DNA of 64,000 nt from Blastomyces gilchristii SLH14081 (Eukaryota > Ascomycota > Eurotiomycetes > Onygenales > Ajellomycetaceae): positions 1,347,506 to 1,411,505 of the forward strand of contig NW_003101677.1 in assembly GCF_000003855.2 (NCBI RefSeq), read 5' to 3'. Both the position numbers and the translations under genes were made by a program. The notes beneath the pieces were generated by a model. That model was not told the DNA's origin and did not search any database. It saw only the letters and a program-made list of their open reading frames with translations. Positions 11,265 through 24,710 of the stretch are shown here, piece after piece (position 1 is the first letter of the stretch; the number at the start of each line of letters is the position of its first letter).

Positions 11265-11399
11265 GATAGAATTAGTTAATACTGCAGAGTTAATTAGAGA
11301 AGACAAGCTCATCTATATAATAACTTTATAAATGTCTGAGAACTTAACAGTGTAAGAAACTGAGCTTCAGATATCAGAGAAATACTGAGATCTCACAGA

Positions 11400-11905
11400 T
11401 AGACTGGCCGCCGGGATCATGAATTTCACATTTGATTCCATTTGGTCTGGTCTCATACATTTCTTGGCGTGAATCCCGCTGGGACTGGCTATCAAAAAAA
11501 CATGTAAAGTGACTATATATCAGATCTTAAAATGAAATCATGACTTGAAAAAAATGAGAAAGTGGTTCCATTTGGTCCCATTTAGTCCCATTCTTGGCAT
11601 AAAGTTACTATTTTTAGACATTTTAAGGTTTTTTTTAGACTATTTTTAATTTTTTAAAAAGTAATGCTTTTTGATAACACTCAAATGAGATTTAAAGTCA
11701 TTTAAAGCAATAAAAATAATTTAAATTGAGAAGTGAAAATCATAATCTCATTTGAAAAATGTGACAAGAGTAGACAGTAAGTCTCACTGAGACAGTATGA
11801 GACTACTATCTACTGTTAAAACCGTGTAATGGGATCAGTCGAATTGATAATGAAACTATCAAAAAATCTGGTTCTGGTCTCAGACACGGTCACACGGTCA
11901 GTCTA
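11400..11905 (+). mobile_element. 506-bp hAT-type MITE in chromovirus A
   Basis: The ends are TAGACTGGCCG and CGGTCAGTCTA, an imperfect terminal inverted repeat. A perfect 8-bp duplication CTCACAGA (11392-11399, 11906-11913) matches the hAT signature. It has no coding capacity. The first 75 or so bases match the terminus of the larger hAT element at 59403. It keeps many CC, GG and CG in a host element that has lost them. A second copy of identical length lies at 21814-22319 in the opposite orientation. Confidence 0.9.
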
Positions 11906-14483
11906 CTCACAGAGATGTTCAGCTTAATAAAAATAGCTAAGCTTTCTTCTCACTATGAAAAGAATCTGATAATAGATTTAGTAGAAGAGTAGAAACTCTT
12001 CTAAAAATCAATCTATAAACTCTCTTATTATGAAACAGAGGTCTTGCAGATCTATGTGAAGAAGAATCTGAAGAATGAGTTTATTTAATCTTTATAAATC
12101 TCTATGAGAGTCTCTGTAATATTTATAAAGAAGAGGAATAAAGATCTCAGACTATGTATAGACTATTACAATCTGAACTTCAAGATAATAAAGAGTCACT
12201 ACTCTCTATCTCTGATTGAGAATGTAATTAACTATCTCACAGAAGCTGTTATATTCACATAACTGAATGTAATCAATGTATATATATAACTGTGAATATA
12301 GGCTGAGAATGAATAGAAGACTGTCTTTAGAACTATATTAAGACTATTTAAATATCTAGTGATGTCTTTTGATTTGATTAATACTCTTATAATATTTCAG
12401 TCTTTTATTAATAGAATACTTCATATATATCTGAATATCTTTATAGTAATATATCTGAATAATGTGATAATATACTCTGTGAAGAAGAAAGAACACACTG
12501 AGTATATATAAAGTGTATTGAAGGTCTTAGATGAGGCAGAACTGTATATTAAGCTTGTAAAGTACAACTTCAGTATCTATCAGATTAATTTTCTAGAATA
12601 TGTAATTATTACAGATAATATTCAGATAAAACCTTTATAAGTTAAAACTATTCTATTATAATCAGAGTTAACTAGTATTTATAAGATTCAGATCTTTCTG
12701 AGCTTTGTGAATTTTTATAGATAATTTATCTTTATATTCATAAGAATCTTCTTGACTCTTACAGACATGCTGAAGAGTGAAAATAAGAAGAAGTTATTCT
12801 ATAAATAGAGAATGAAAAGATTATTAAGAAGAGAGAGCTGTGAGAACTTTCTTATCTCAGAAGCTTATAGAGTCATTATAAGATTGAAACAGATATTCAT
12901 AGACACAGTAATACTGTTTCACTTTAATCTCTTACTTTTAATCAGATTGAAGACAGATATCTTCTTCTTTATAATTTCAGAAATAATCTCATAACTACAG
13001 TTAAATAAGAACTGAGTTTCAGTGATCTTTTTCTCACAGAAGATGCAATCTACAGAGATCAATTATAATATTTATAATTAAGAGCTTCTTATAATAGTGA
13101 AATTCTTCTATCACTGATATTACTACTTTGAGAGCCTTGTAATAGTAATTACTGTTAGAACTAATTATAACAGCTTATAATAGTTTACTTGAATTAAGAA
13201 ACTCTTACAGTAGCAGATTCACTGAGCTCAGAGACTGAGTAAGTTCTGATTTAAGATAGAGTATATTAAGAGAACTAAGAACTCAGCAGACAGATTCTCT
13301 CATAGATTAGACTATGTTAAGAAGATCAGAGTAATAGATATAGAAAGACTAGAGAAGACAGAAAAGCTTTATAAAATACTCAGACTGAGTGTTATAAAGA
13401 GATTGACTGAAGAGTCTCTTAATTCTCTATAAGAGAAGAGAGAAGAGAGAGAGAAGAAGTCTATACAACTACTCTTTATAACACTGAAAGTCAACACTCT
13501 GAAAATCTCTGTGAGAATTCTTGAAAAGAGTATCTATAATCTGAAGAGTTTATAAGCTTTAAGAAGTACTATGAAAGATCTGATATAAGAAAAAACAGAG
13601 TATAAGTCTTTATAAAATCTTCTATTCAGATTGTCTGAACTGCAACTGAAGAATGAATATACTCAGTATATTTGAAAACTGCTTACAGCAGAGATTAACT
13701 CTGCAGAAATAAAGAATTAAAAAGACTTAAATAATCTCTTATAAAGAGAGAACTGAATTTATATATCTATAAATGTGTTTCTATATATAGAACTTATTAA
13801 AAGGCATTATAACTCTTCTCTAGCAGATTATTTTACAGATACTAAAACTCATAAGTTACTTATAAGAAAATACTTCTGACTGAACATGTAAGAACTTATA
13901 AAGAAGATAGTAAATTCTTATACTATTTATCAGAGTTTATAAGTAGTGTAGTTCAGATTATATGAAGAACTTACTTCTCTACTTATTCTGTGAGAATCTT
14001 GAAAATAGCTAGAAATGAATACTGTTATAAGTCTCTCTGAAAGCAAGAATATATATAATATCTGCTTTGACAGTGTACTGATAATAGTGAATTACTTCAC
14101 TAAGATAGCATACTTTATACTCATTTATAAGAACTTAAAGTCAAAGAATTTAACTTATATCTTTGTCTGCAATGTGATTCAGTTGTATGAGTTATTTATA
14201 AACATTATCTCAGATAGAGAATTAATCTTTATAAGAGAGTTCTAATCTGATCTAATAAATATACTGAAGATCTTATGAGATTTAAGCATAGCTTTTCATC
14301 AACAGATAGATAATCAGATAGAGTGCTTGATAAGTACATTAAAACAGTATCTGTAATACTTTGTTAATTACAATCAGAATGACTGAGTATATTAATTATT
14401 ACTTACAGAGTTTATATATAATAACTTAAAGCATGTCAGCATAGGTAAAACTCTCTTTGAGATACTCACTGACACTCATCTGC

Positions 14484-14862
14484 GCCCCGGTGACTGAATG
14501 ATTAATGCGGCCACCCGGTAGTGCCTTGACATGGGAAATCAAGATGTGTGGGTTCGAAACCCGCAGAAGATACATTAAATTCAGAACTCAAGCATCTCAG
14601 ATTTCTAATAAATACAGAGATGTATAAATCACTTCAATAAATTACTCTATGTTTCTGAGATGAGAAGTTATTATCACATGTATTTAATTGTCACTTCTTT
14701 GTATTTTCTATATTCTTGTTATCTTGACATGATCTTAACACCTGTATTTCCTCCTGTATAATCAATACTTAGCCTGTATTTAACATACGCAAGGACTCAT
14801 TATAAGCTCCGCTTGTATATAAGTATAATGAAAGAATAATAATAATAATAATAATAATAATA
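14484..14862 (+). mobile_element. tRNA-headed SINE in chromovirus A
   Basis: Same family as the better-preserved 55543-55911 copy. The head is GCCCCGGTGACTGAATGATT and the B box GGTTCGAAACC is intact; the A box has G-to-A changes. It has a unique body and an (AAT)n tail at about 14835-14862. It is flanked by an imperfect duplication, CTCATCTGC on the left and CTTATCTGC on the right (one C/T difference). The uninterrupted site is visible in copy B at about 32360. Confidence 0.88.
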
Positions 14863-15239
14863 AGACTTATCTGCAGATAATCTTGATAAATCTATAAGAG
14901 TATACTATAAAGTGTAATAATGTCTGTAAATGAGCTGAGAGAATTCAGAATATCTGAGAGAAAGTCTGTGAATTCTTGAGAAAGACTTAAGAGTATTAGA
15001 AGAGATACTATAACTTTAAGTATATTATAAAGAGTTTTAAGAAAGATAATAGAGTCTGACTGAGTTTAAAAAATATTATTATATAGAGATCTAGTAAGAA
15101 GCTGAATCTCTTACAGACAGAGTCTTGTAAAATTATAAAGAAAGTTAGTTTATAGTTTTATAGATTGAAACTATTATCTGAGTTATAGATATATAATATT
15201 TTTCATATCTCTTTACTTCATGAATATAAGAAATTTTCA

Positions 15240-17300
15240 GAAGAGAATTCTGTAGCTTATTACTCTATTTATAAAGTACTAAAGAGTAAAAGAGAATATC
15301 AGATTAAAAAAATTATTAACTCAGAGAAGTGAGATTATAAGCTCTGATTTAAGATTCAGTAATAAGAGTATTCTGATGAGAGAAATAAGTTCAATTAGAA
15401 ATTATTTAAGTAGATAAGATATCTGCAGAAGCTGAGATATGACTTTTATACTGTAAATTTTAATAAGTCAGAATAATATAATCTTTGCTAAGAATCTAAT
15501 TATAATAAAGATATTAATACTGTCATTTATAAACTCTAATCTATAAGATAATAAGTTTCTACTGAGATGAACAGTCTGTGATATATGTAAAGAGAAGAAG
15601 AAATCATGTTCTTATTAAAGCTAAAAAATAAGAAATTAAAAATAGAGCTGTAAACACAATTTAGAAATTAATAAGAAAAAACAAAGAAAACTCATACTTA
15701 TATTCTTAACATCTGTAACACTCAATTCTCTTACAACTATTAATTTTTCTTCTTAAAGAAGCAGAGAGTATTATATCTGCAGTACAGACAATTATTACAT
15801 TTAATATAAAGACTATCAGAAATGCACAGACTTCAGAGAAGTCAGATATCAGAGTATATACAGTTACAGCAGAATCTTGAAAACTGATTATCTGTATATA
15901 TAATCAAATATCTCTTATAAAGCTGTATCTGCTCTCTCAGTTATACTGAAGTATTCAGCTCAGAAATAATTGAAATATAGAGAGAGAGCTTATCTGCTCA
16001 GATTAACTCTTATCATAAATTCATGACATTTGTATTATCTTAATTACTCAGATTTTACAGGTATCTGAAAACTCATCTCTCATTGACAATGAGATTGTAA
16101 AAATGCATCACAGTATGAGAATTATTAATAGAAAATCTAGACATATTTATATATATCTGATCAGAGATTGTACAGGCAGAGAGAGAATAATCATAGGCTT
16201 ATGAGACTGCACAGAGTACTGACAGCACTGAGAGCTTTGCAAAAACTGTCAGCTAGAGTCTGTAAGAAATCACTTATAAAGAGACTTATAGTAAAGAACA
16301 GAACTGCACTGCTTAAAGTCAGAGACTGATCTGAGAAAGATACAGAGTTAGTCACTGATCTGAAGATTAAGTGCAGTGACAGAGCTGAGAAAGATGAAAA
16401 CACTATTATAAGCAGTGATGTCTCTGCTTCATTAGTCAGTAAAAAGCAATCAGAAAAGTCACAGAGACATCTGTGAGAAGCTCAGTGATAATCAGACATT
16501 ATTTATAAAGATATTGAAATTGAAAAATTTTTTATTCTTGAGAAGTTCTTGAATTAATATAGAAACATTGTCAGAAACACTCTCTCTCTATTATCTGAGT
16601 GAAAATACTTTGTGAATGAATGAGAATACTCACAGTTTATGAAAATGAGAGCTGTTATAGAAAAAGAGAAAAGAAGATAAGATTTCACAGACAGATCTGA
16701 GATATTTATACTACTCTAGAGAGATTTATTTACACTATGAGTAATTCTACAGAATAGTCAGATCACTCTAGTAAATAAAGAGTGATTATAAATTATAAAT
16801 CTAAATCTTTCTATATAACTATAAAAAGTAATTGTAGACTGTAAACATCTTGATTCTATAATTCTACAGAGTTAATAAAAGAATAAAAAATTCCTCACAA
16901 TTCTACAGTATTAAAGAATGATGATTTATAAAAATAAGTGAAAGATTAACTTATAAATACTTCTCTTTAATAAGAGTAATCTTACAGAGAGTGATTCATC
17001 TGTGAGATAAATCTGTGTAATAATTATATAAGAATCTTGTGAAAATAGTTAAGAGTTAATCAGAACTCTTCTATATAAAAGATGTAAGATAAATCTGTAT
17101 AGTAGTTAGAGAAGAATCTGCAGACTATAAAGAATCTTATAAAATAAGAAACTGAGTAACAGACTCTTTTCTCTTTATAATAACAAGAGATTTTTTCTCA
17201 CTGAGATTTTTATAGATACAAAGAGTTTTTAGTAAGTATTACTGCAGTGCTGAGCTGATTTTACAAAGTCACTCAGTGAAAGGCTTCACAGATAAAGTCT
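15240..17300 (+). other. chromodomain and extra 3' coding-like region of chromovirus A
   Basis: A chromodomain-like stretch (YQIKKIINSEK, about 15295-15440) follows the integrase. Beyond it, until the purine tract at 17302, lie coding-like segments on +, for example around 15770-15930 (EAESIISAVQTIITF) and 16190-16530 (ending KDIEIEKFFILEK). Equivalents are present in copies B (33250-34040) and C (- strand, 26500-25740). I do not recognise the product. A 70-codon antisense frame at 16403-16191 with a counterpart in C (25881-26093) is probably a by-product of the sense coding sequence. Confidence 0.45.
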
Positions 17301-17316
17301 TAGAGAGAGAGAGATA

Positions 17317-17574
17317 TGTAAGAAATCTCACTTCTCATGAATTCTTTATCTCTATTTCTATTTCTCATATAATTAATAGAGTTAGTGACTCTTGACTACA
17401 CACAACTATATAGACTGAAGTTCATGAATACTATTTACAACTCAGCTTGAATACTATTATACATTTAATCTCTATATTTATTCTTTCTACTGTGAATACT
17501 TCTAGTAGTTAATAGTACATATCACGCCAAGCTGCGAATACCTGAATAATCGCCTGCGAGCACTTATTCTTACA
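17317..17574 (+). repeat. 3' LTR of chromovirus A
   Basis: 258 bp, same family as 9029-9286. Its last 60 bases retain CACGCCAAGCTGCG and CGCCTGCGAG, whereas the 5' LTR has lost all of these CG/CC positions. Confidence 0.9.
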
Positions 17575-20055
17575 TATATGCTGTCAAGTCTTGTTAAAAA
17601 CATTCAAATCACTATTGAAATCTTAGAAGCTGACAATGCTACAGCTCTGTGAGACAAGATTAATATTGAATATATAATATCACTGACTGAAGAATGAGTT
17701 AATATCTTCAAGAAATTGATAAAATTACAAGTTAAGAATAGTGATTATCTTACTTTTCAGAGATGTTTTCACTATCTTATTACCTATCATAGAGAGCTCT
17801 GTCAGAGCACTGAAGATATATATCATAATCTTTTTCTCAACAATCTACAAGATTATTAAATACTGTTTATTAAGATATGTTTGAATGAGTTTTTCTTCAC
17901 TGATCAAGAACTTATTGTTAATATTGATATCAATGATTTGATGAAGCAACTGATCAATCATACATTTAAGAAGATCATCACTGAGTAGAAAAAGCAGCCT
18001 CAGGCCGATTCTGTGACTGTGAAAAAGAATAAAAATAAGAATAAAGATAAGAATAAAAGCACAACTGTATGAAAGTACACTTACTATAGAAGATATGAAT
18101 ATACTGTTAACAGGTGTTTCATCTTACACTCTGATAAAAAGAAAAAGAAGATGGACAAGAAGAATAATGATAAGAAGAAAAAGAAGAAGAATGACTTAAT
18201 AAGTTCTCAATCAGCAGCAAATGCAGCAATTATAAAGATTGAGTTCTATTTCTCTTTCACAGTCACTGGAAAAGCATTTTCTAGATCTTGATATTTGAAC
18301 ACATATATAAGCCTGAATAAAACAGGTGAGCTTCATTCTTTTTCAAATATTAAACCTTTTAATGATAACATCTCTGTCAATTCTGTGACTGAAGAAACTG
18401 AGTTTGTCAAGAAGATTGAGACTATCATCTTGAAGATTGAGAATGATGATGTTAACTTACAGAATGTTCACTATATTTCTAATATTATAGTTAACCTGCT
18501 CTCATTTGTGAAGCTTGAAGATCAGAGATTTCAATTTACATTGTCTTTCACTATTCTCTTATTTTTCATTTGCAGAGCTCTGAACAGTATTATTTTTCAT
18601 ACAGTTCAGATCACTTATAACAATATATACAGAGTCACTGAACAGAAGTTCAATGAGAATTTCAATTATCTGAGTAAGACAGTTAGATATATTACAATGT
18701 CTCACAAGTATGATTTTAACTGAAAAGTTGTTTTTTCTATAACTGCTGCTACTACTGTTAATAATATTGATTCTACAGTTATGAATATAGATCTCAAGAA
18801 TACAAAGATATCAAAGACTCTTTTAAATTGATATTACAATCTCAGTCACATTCACACACACTGATGCTATAATTACTATGACTAAGAATCTTCATACTGA
18901 AGTTATAATTAAAGGTTCTAAGACTAAGTTCTTTTGCAAAGAATGTGTCAAGACAGGTATGACATGAGATTATTCAAAAACACTAATACTTAGATCTATT
19001 TAACTTATTGAGAAGGTTTATATTAATCTTGTAAGTAATGAATATACATTAAAAGACCTCTCTGATCACTTCTTAGAGTCTCATCAGAAAATTAAATACT
19101 GAATACTTATCATCTGTGATGTGACTTACTACTGTTGAGTATATTTTTTAAAGTTCAAGAATGAGACTGTTCAATACTTTGAGTTATAGCTCAGATTCAT
19201 GAATAATCTCAGATATACAGTCTCTGCTTTTCTACAGACTGATATTGATAGTATGTTTCAATTCATATATATGCATACAGTTATGAATTCATATAATATT
19301 AAATGAGAATCAATGATACTTTATTTATCACATCAAGATAATGTTTCTGAATATGAAATTCACACTATTATAAAATGAGTTAGAGCTGCTCTTTTGAAAG
19401 ATAATCTCTCTGAGAAGTTTTAAGCGGATGTTCTAGAGATAGTAATTGTAATAATTAATAATACTCTCATATCTACAGTTCTTTACAACTTAAAATTTTG
19501 ACTCTCTACTACAGAGACTTCTGTAATTTCAAGTTCATATAAGATTTCTTGATATGCACTTATGAATACCCTGTTAAATGTGAGATGTTTTTTATCAATT
19601 AAGTGCAGAGATTTTTATTCACTTGTATGAATCTCAGAAGCCTGCAGATAAGCTCTCTTTATATACTAATTTCTATTATATTATTAAATTCAGTGATACA
19701 TTGATATATTATCTATAACATTTCAAATCTGATAAGATTATTATCAATAGCAATGTGAAGTTTCTGATTACTGAAAAATTGAAACTGATTATTATATCTG
19801 TGACACTTATTAATAATATCAGTGAACTGAAACCTGATATTTATCTGATTGATAATAAAGATGCTTCTAATATTAATGATCTGAATTCTATATAATTACA
19901 GTCTGTGAAATTACTGACTACTTACACTCTGAGCTCTGCTACAGATAATCTCTCAAAGTTCTACAAGAATGTTATATCTTGATTAGAAGAGATAGAAGAT
20001 TATTGAAAGAAGTTTATATAATATAAGATTACTAATCTGAAGAGATGTAATACAT
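17575..20055 (+). mobile_element. Ty1/Copia gag end, protease and integrase (middle fragment)
   Basis: This resumes the Copia element between chromoviruses A and B. On + it shows a decayed zinc knuckle (YYRRYEYTVNRCF, about 18070-18115) followed by a Lys-rich stretch. A protease-like segment (about 18290-18550) ends with NVHYISNIIVNLLSFVKLED, the standard Copia pattern in which the Asp-Ser-Gly site has been lost. Next are the GAG-pre-integrase Cys pair (CKECVKTG, about 18940) and an integrase core (DVTYYC, VYFLKFKNETVQ, FLQTDIDSMFQ, about 19110-19270). Stops are numerous. The 142-codon open stretch 18295-18723 is the protease region. It is cut at 20055 by B. Confidence 0.8.
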
Positions 20056-20313
20056 TGTAAGAAATCCTGCTTCTCACGGATTCTTTACCTCTATTTCTAT
20101 CTCTCGCGTAATCAATAGGGTTAGCGGCCCTTGGCTACATATAACTATATAGACTGAAGTTCGCGAATACTATTCATAACTCAGCTTGAATACTATTATA
20201 GATTTAACTTCTATATTTTATCTTTCTACTGTGAATACTTCTAGTAGTTAATAGTATATATCATGTCAAGCTGTAAACACCTGAATAATCACCTGTAAGC
20301 ACTTATTCTTACA
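20056..20313 (+). repeat. 5' LTR of chromovirus B
   Basis: 258 bp. The first 110 bases keep CACGG, TCGCG and GCGGCCCTTGG, while the last 60 bases are mutated, the reverse of the pattern in the B 3' LTR. Confidence 0.9.
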
Positions 20314-21813
20314 TTTCAAGCTCAGTCAGTCAGCAACTGTCTGTTATAACTGAAAGAACTAGAAACTTATATACTTCAATTTCTGTAAACTCTACTACAG
20401 ATACTCAGAAGCAGTCATCTGAATCATGAATAATCTCTGTAAAAGAAGTCTCAGAGAACTTATCAATTACTTATAGAACACTATTCTCTACATCTGTGAT
20501 AGAGAAACTCTTCAAACTCATGAATAAATTAATCTTAGTGAAGAACATTCTTGAGTATCTTCTATAAAATTAAGCTATTTTTCTATAAGAAATGCTTACT
20601 ATCTGTAAACACTCTCAAACTGAGTCTCTAGACATAATCTTCAGAGATACTTATGAACTGAAAAGAAACTTTCTTAAGCTATAACTACTTAAGATCACTT
20701 ACTGAATTACAATCTATAAAAGCTTTTACAAGTTTGTATTTGAAATTGACTTACAAGCTCAACTGTGTAATATAAAAGATGAAGAAGCTATTATGTATGT
20801 AATGACAGATCTCTACTACACTGAGGTTAAGAACTAGCTGAATTATTTAGAGAATAATTATAAGAGATTCTGCTGATCTGTTCTTAAGATCTATTTAGAG
20901 AATAAGTTAAGAAACTCTGTAAGTTAGATAGAGAATATCTGAGCTGTGATCATTAATATTAGAAAAAGAGATGAGAAATCTGATAAAGACTACTCACAGT
21001 GCTTTATAAAATTCTGATGTGAATTGAGATCTGTGAAAACAGAGTTCTGAAACAAGATCTGAATAATGATATTTATAAAGAGACTGAATAAAGATATATA
21101 GAATAAGCTTATTAAGTAAGACTCTAAGTTCTTGACTCTGAAGAAACTGATAACTCTTATTCACTGTTTATAAATCACTGTAAGAGTCATAGATCTGTAG
21201 AGAGTGAATCATTAACTAGCTCTGTAAGAGTCAGAATAACAGAGAACAGATTTATCAGAGAAAGATAATAAGATATAGAGAGATTCATATCTGATTACTA
21301 AGTAGAAAGAAAGAGCTTTATAGACTTCTGTGAACAGAGTATATAACAGAGAGATTAAGAAAAAGAGTCTCTACTTTATCTATTCTAAATCAGAATATCT
21401 TCACATAAACTATTCAGATAAACTTAAATAGAAATTTGAGAAGTCATAGACAGAGTCAGTAACAGCCTTCTTAAGAGTCTTGAAGCTGACATCTGAATCT
21501 GTTACTTTCTCAATGAAAATGCTTACTTATAAGAAGAGATTATATCATGATACTACTGTCTCACAAGTATGAAAAGCATTAATGAACTCAGAATCTCAGG
21601 TCACTGTAGTATTTCTAAAGCTTACAGAGTGAATAAGCTAAGTGATGAAAACTGAGAACCTGCTCTTACAATAAGCAGGATATAAGAACTCAGACCTGAG
21701 AGCTGAGAAACTCATGAGAGTTATCTTCGAATTACAAGATCTCTTCAGAATCTGAAGAAGATTTACAGAAACTGTGATTATCATGAATATCACAGATGAT
21801 ATATACTTAAGAC

Positions 21814-22319
21814 TAGACTGACTGTGTGACCGTGTCTGAGACCAGGACCAGATTTTTTAATAGTCTCATTACCAATTCGACTGATCCCATTACACGGTTT
21901 TAACATTAGATAGTAGTCTCATACTGTTTCAGTGAGACTTACTGTCTACTCTTGTCACATTTTTCAAATGAGACCATGATTTTCACTTCTCAATTTAAAT
22001 TATTTTTATTGCTTTAAATGACTTTAAATCTCATTTGAGTGTTATCAAAAAGTGTTACTTTTTAAAAAATTAAAAATAGTCTAAAAAAAACCTTAAAATG
22101 TCTAAAAATAGTAACTTTATGTCAAGAATGAGACTAAATGAGATCAAATGAGACCACTTTCTTATTTTTTTCAAGTCATGGTTTCATTTTAAGATCTGAT
22201 ATATAGTCACTTTGCATGTTTTTTTAATAGCCAGTTCCAGCAGGATTCACGCCAAGAAATGTATAAGACCAGATCAAATAGAATCAAACATGAAATTCAT
22301 GGTCCTGGCGGCCAGTCTA
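21814..22319 (-). mobile_element. 506-bp hAT-type MITE in chromovirus B
   Basis: Inverted copy of 11400-11905 with exactly the same length. The ends are TAGACTGACTG and CGGCCAGTCTA. A perfect 8-bp duplication CTTAAGAC lies at 21806-21813 and 22320-22327. It is non-coding. It was inserted at a different point of the same chromovirus family, so the two insertions are independent. Confidence 0.9.
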
Positions 22320-24710
22320 CTTAAGACTTGTATAACTTCAAAGACATAATTCATACATAGCTGTCTGTGAGTCAGGTTTATACTTTCAATCAGTGTTAAC
22401 AGACTCACTTACAGAGATAGAATCAGTTGATGCTGCAGAGTTGATTAGAGAAGATAAGCTCATCTATATAATGACTTTATAAATGTCTGAGAACTTTACA
22501 GTCATGAAAACTGAGCTTCAGATATCAGAGAAATATCAAGATCTTGCAGAGATATTCAGCTCAGTAAAGATAGCCAAGCTTTCTTCTTACTGTGAGAAGA
22601 ATCTGATAATAGATTTGATAGAAGAATAGAAACTCTTCTGAGAATTAATCTACAAGCTCTCTCATTATAAGACAGAGATCTTGTAGATCTATGTGAAGAA
22701 GAATCTGAAGAATAACTTTATCTAATCTTCACAGATCTTTATAAGAGTCTCTGTGATATTTATAGAGAAGAAGAATAAAGACCTCAGATTATATATAAAC
22801 TACTATAATTTAAACTTCAGAATAATAAAGAGTTACTATTCTCTATCTCTGATTAAGAATGTGATCAATCATTTCATAGAAGCTGTCATATTCACATAAC
22901 TGAATATAATCAATGTATATACACAGCTGTAAATATAATCTGAGAATGAATGAAAGACTGTCTTTAGAACTGCACTGAAATTATTTGAATATCTAGTAAT
23001 ATCTTTTCATTTGACTAATATCTCTGCAGTATTCTAGTCTTTCATTAATAAAACACTTTATATATATCTGAATGTCTTTATAATAATATATCTGAATGAT
23101 GTGATAATGTACTTTATAAAGAAGAAAGAACATACTGAGCATGTGCAAAGTATGTTAAAGATCTTAGATGAGACAGAACTGTATATTATGCTTATAAAGT
23201 ACAACTTCAGTACTCATTACATTAATTTTCTAGAATATATAATTATCACAGATAATATTCAGATGAAATCTTCACAGATTGAGACTATTCTATTATGACT
23301 GAAGCTAACTAGTATTTATGAGATTCAGATCTTTCTGAGTTTTGTGAATTTCTATAGATAATTTATCTTTGCATTTATGAGAATCTTCTTAACTCTTAAA
23401 GACATGCTGAAGAATGAAAATAAGAAGAAGTCATTCTATAAATAGAAGATGAAAAGATTATTAAGAAGAGAGAACTGTAAGAACTTTCTTATCTCAGAAG
23501 CTCACAGAGTCTTTACAAGATTGAAATAGATATTTATAAACACAGTGATGCTATTTCACTTTAATCTCTTACTCTTAATCAGATTAAAGACAGATATTTT
23601 CTTCTTTACAATTTCAGAAATAGTTTTATAACTACAGTCAAATGAAAACTGAGTTTCAGTGATCTTTTTCTCATAGAAGATACAATTTGCAGAGATTAAC
23701 TATAACATTTATAATCAGAAGCTTTTTATGATAGTGAAATTCTTTCATGACTGATATCACTACTTTAAGAGTCTTATAACAGTGATTACTGTTAGAACTG
23801 ATTATAACAGCTTATAACAGTTTACTTCAATCAAGAAACTCTTACAGTAGTAGATTCACTGAGCTCAGAGACTGAGTGAGTTCTGATACAAGATAGAATA
23901 TATCAAGAGAACTAAGAATTCAGCAGATGAACTCTCTCACAGATCAGACTATATTAAGAAGATTAGAGTAACAGATATAGAGAGATTAGAGAAGATAGAA
24001 AAGCTTCACAGAATGCTCAGACTGAGTATTATAAAGAGATTAACTAAAGAGTCTCTGAATCCTCTATAAGAGAAGAGAGAAGAGAGAGAGAAGAAGTCTG
24101 TATAACTACTCTCTATAATACTAAGAGTTAACACTCTGAGAATCTCTGTGAGAATTCTTGAAGAGAGTATCTATAATCTGAAGAATTTACAGGCTTTGAG
24201 AAGCACTGTGAAAGACCTGATATAAGAAGAAACAGAGTATAAGTCTTTATAAGATCTTCTATTCAGATTCTCTGAACTGTAACTGAAGAATGAATATACT
24301 CAGTATATTCAGAAACTGCTCACAGCAGAGATCAATTCTGCAGAAATAAAGAATTAAAGAGACTTAAATAATCTCTTATAAAGAGAGAACTGAATTTATG
24401 TATCTATAAATGAGTTTCTATATATAGAACTTATTAAAAGGTATCATGACTCTTCTCTAGTAAATCATTTTATAGATACTAGAACTTATAAGTTGCTTAT
24501 AAGAAAATACTTCTGACTGAAGATACAAGAACTTGTAAACAAGATAGTGAATTCTTATACTATTTATCAGAATTCACAAGTAGTGTGATTCAGATTATAT
24601 AAAGAACTTACTTCTCTACTTATTTCACAGAAATCTTGAGAACAGTTAGAAATGAACACTCTTATAAGTCTCTCTGAAAGTAAGAACATATATAATGTCT
24701 GTTTTAACAG

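Larger units (their letters stand above)
9029..17574 (+). mobile_element. Ty3/Gypsy chromovirus A, complete with both LTRs
   Basis: Two 258-bp LTRs (9029-9286, 17317-17574; TGTAAG..CTTACA) are bounded by the 5-bp duplication TATAT (9024-9028, 17575-17579). Heavily mutated coding order on +: gag and a zinc-knuckle remnant (about 10340-10400), protease region, reverse transcriptase (12110-12640; DLRLCIDYYNLN-like and YLNNVIIYS for the YxDD box), RNase H (12650-13150), integrase (13900-14480) and chromodomain (about 15240-15440). A purine-rich tract (AGAGAGAGAGAG, 17302-17313) precedes the 3' LTR. About 1.8 kb between chromodomain and 3' LTR carries further coding-like sequence. Three later insertions (10889, 11400, 14484) interrupt it. 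Many stops make it inactive. Confidence 0.88.

Noticed and set aside
16191..16403. Conserved antisense ORF in chromoviruses A and C
   Set aside because: The counterpart in B has a stop, and the sense strand reads as a plausible coding region, so the antisense openness is most likely a by-product.
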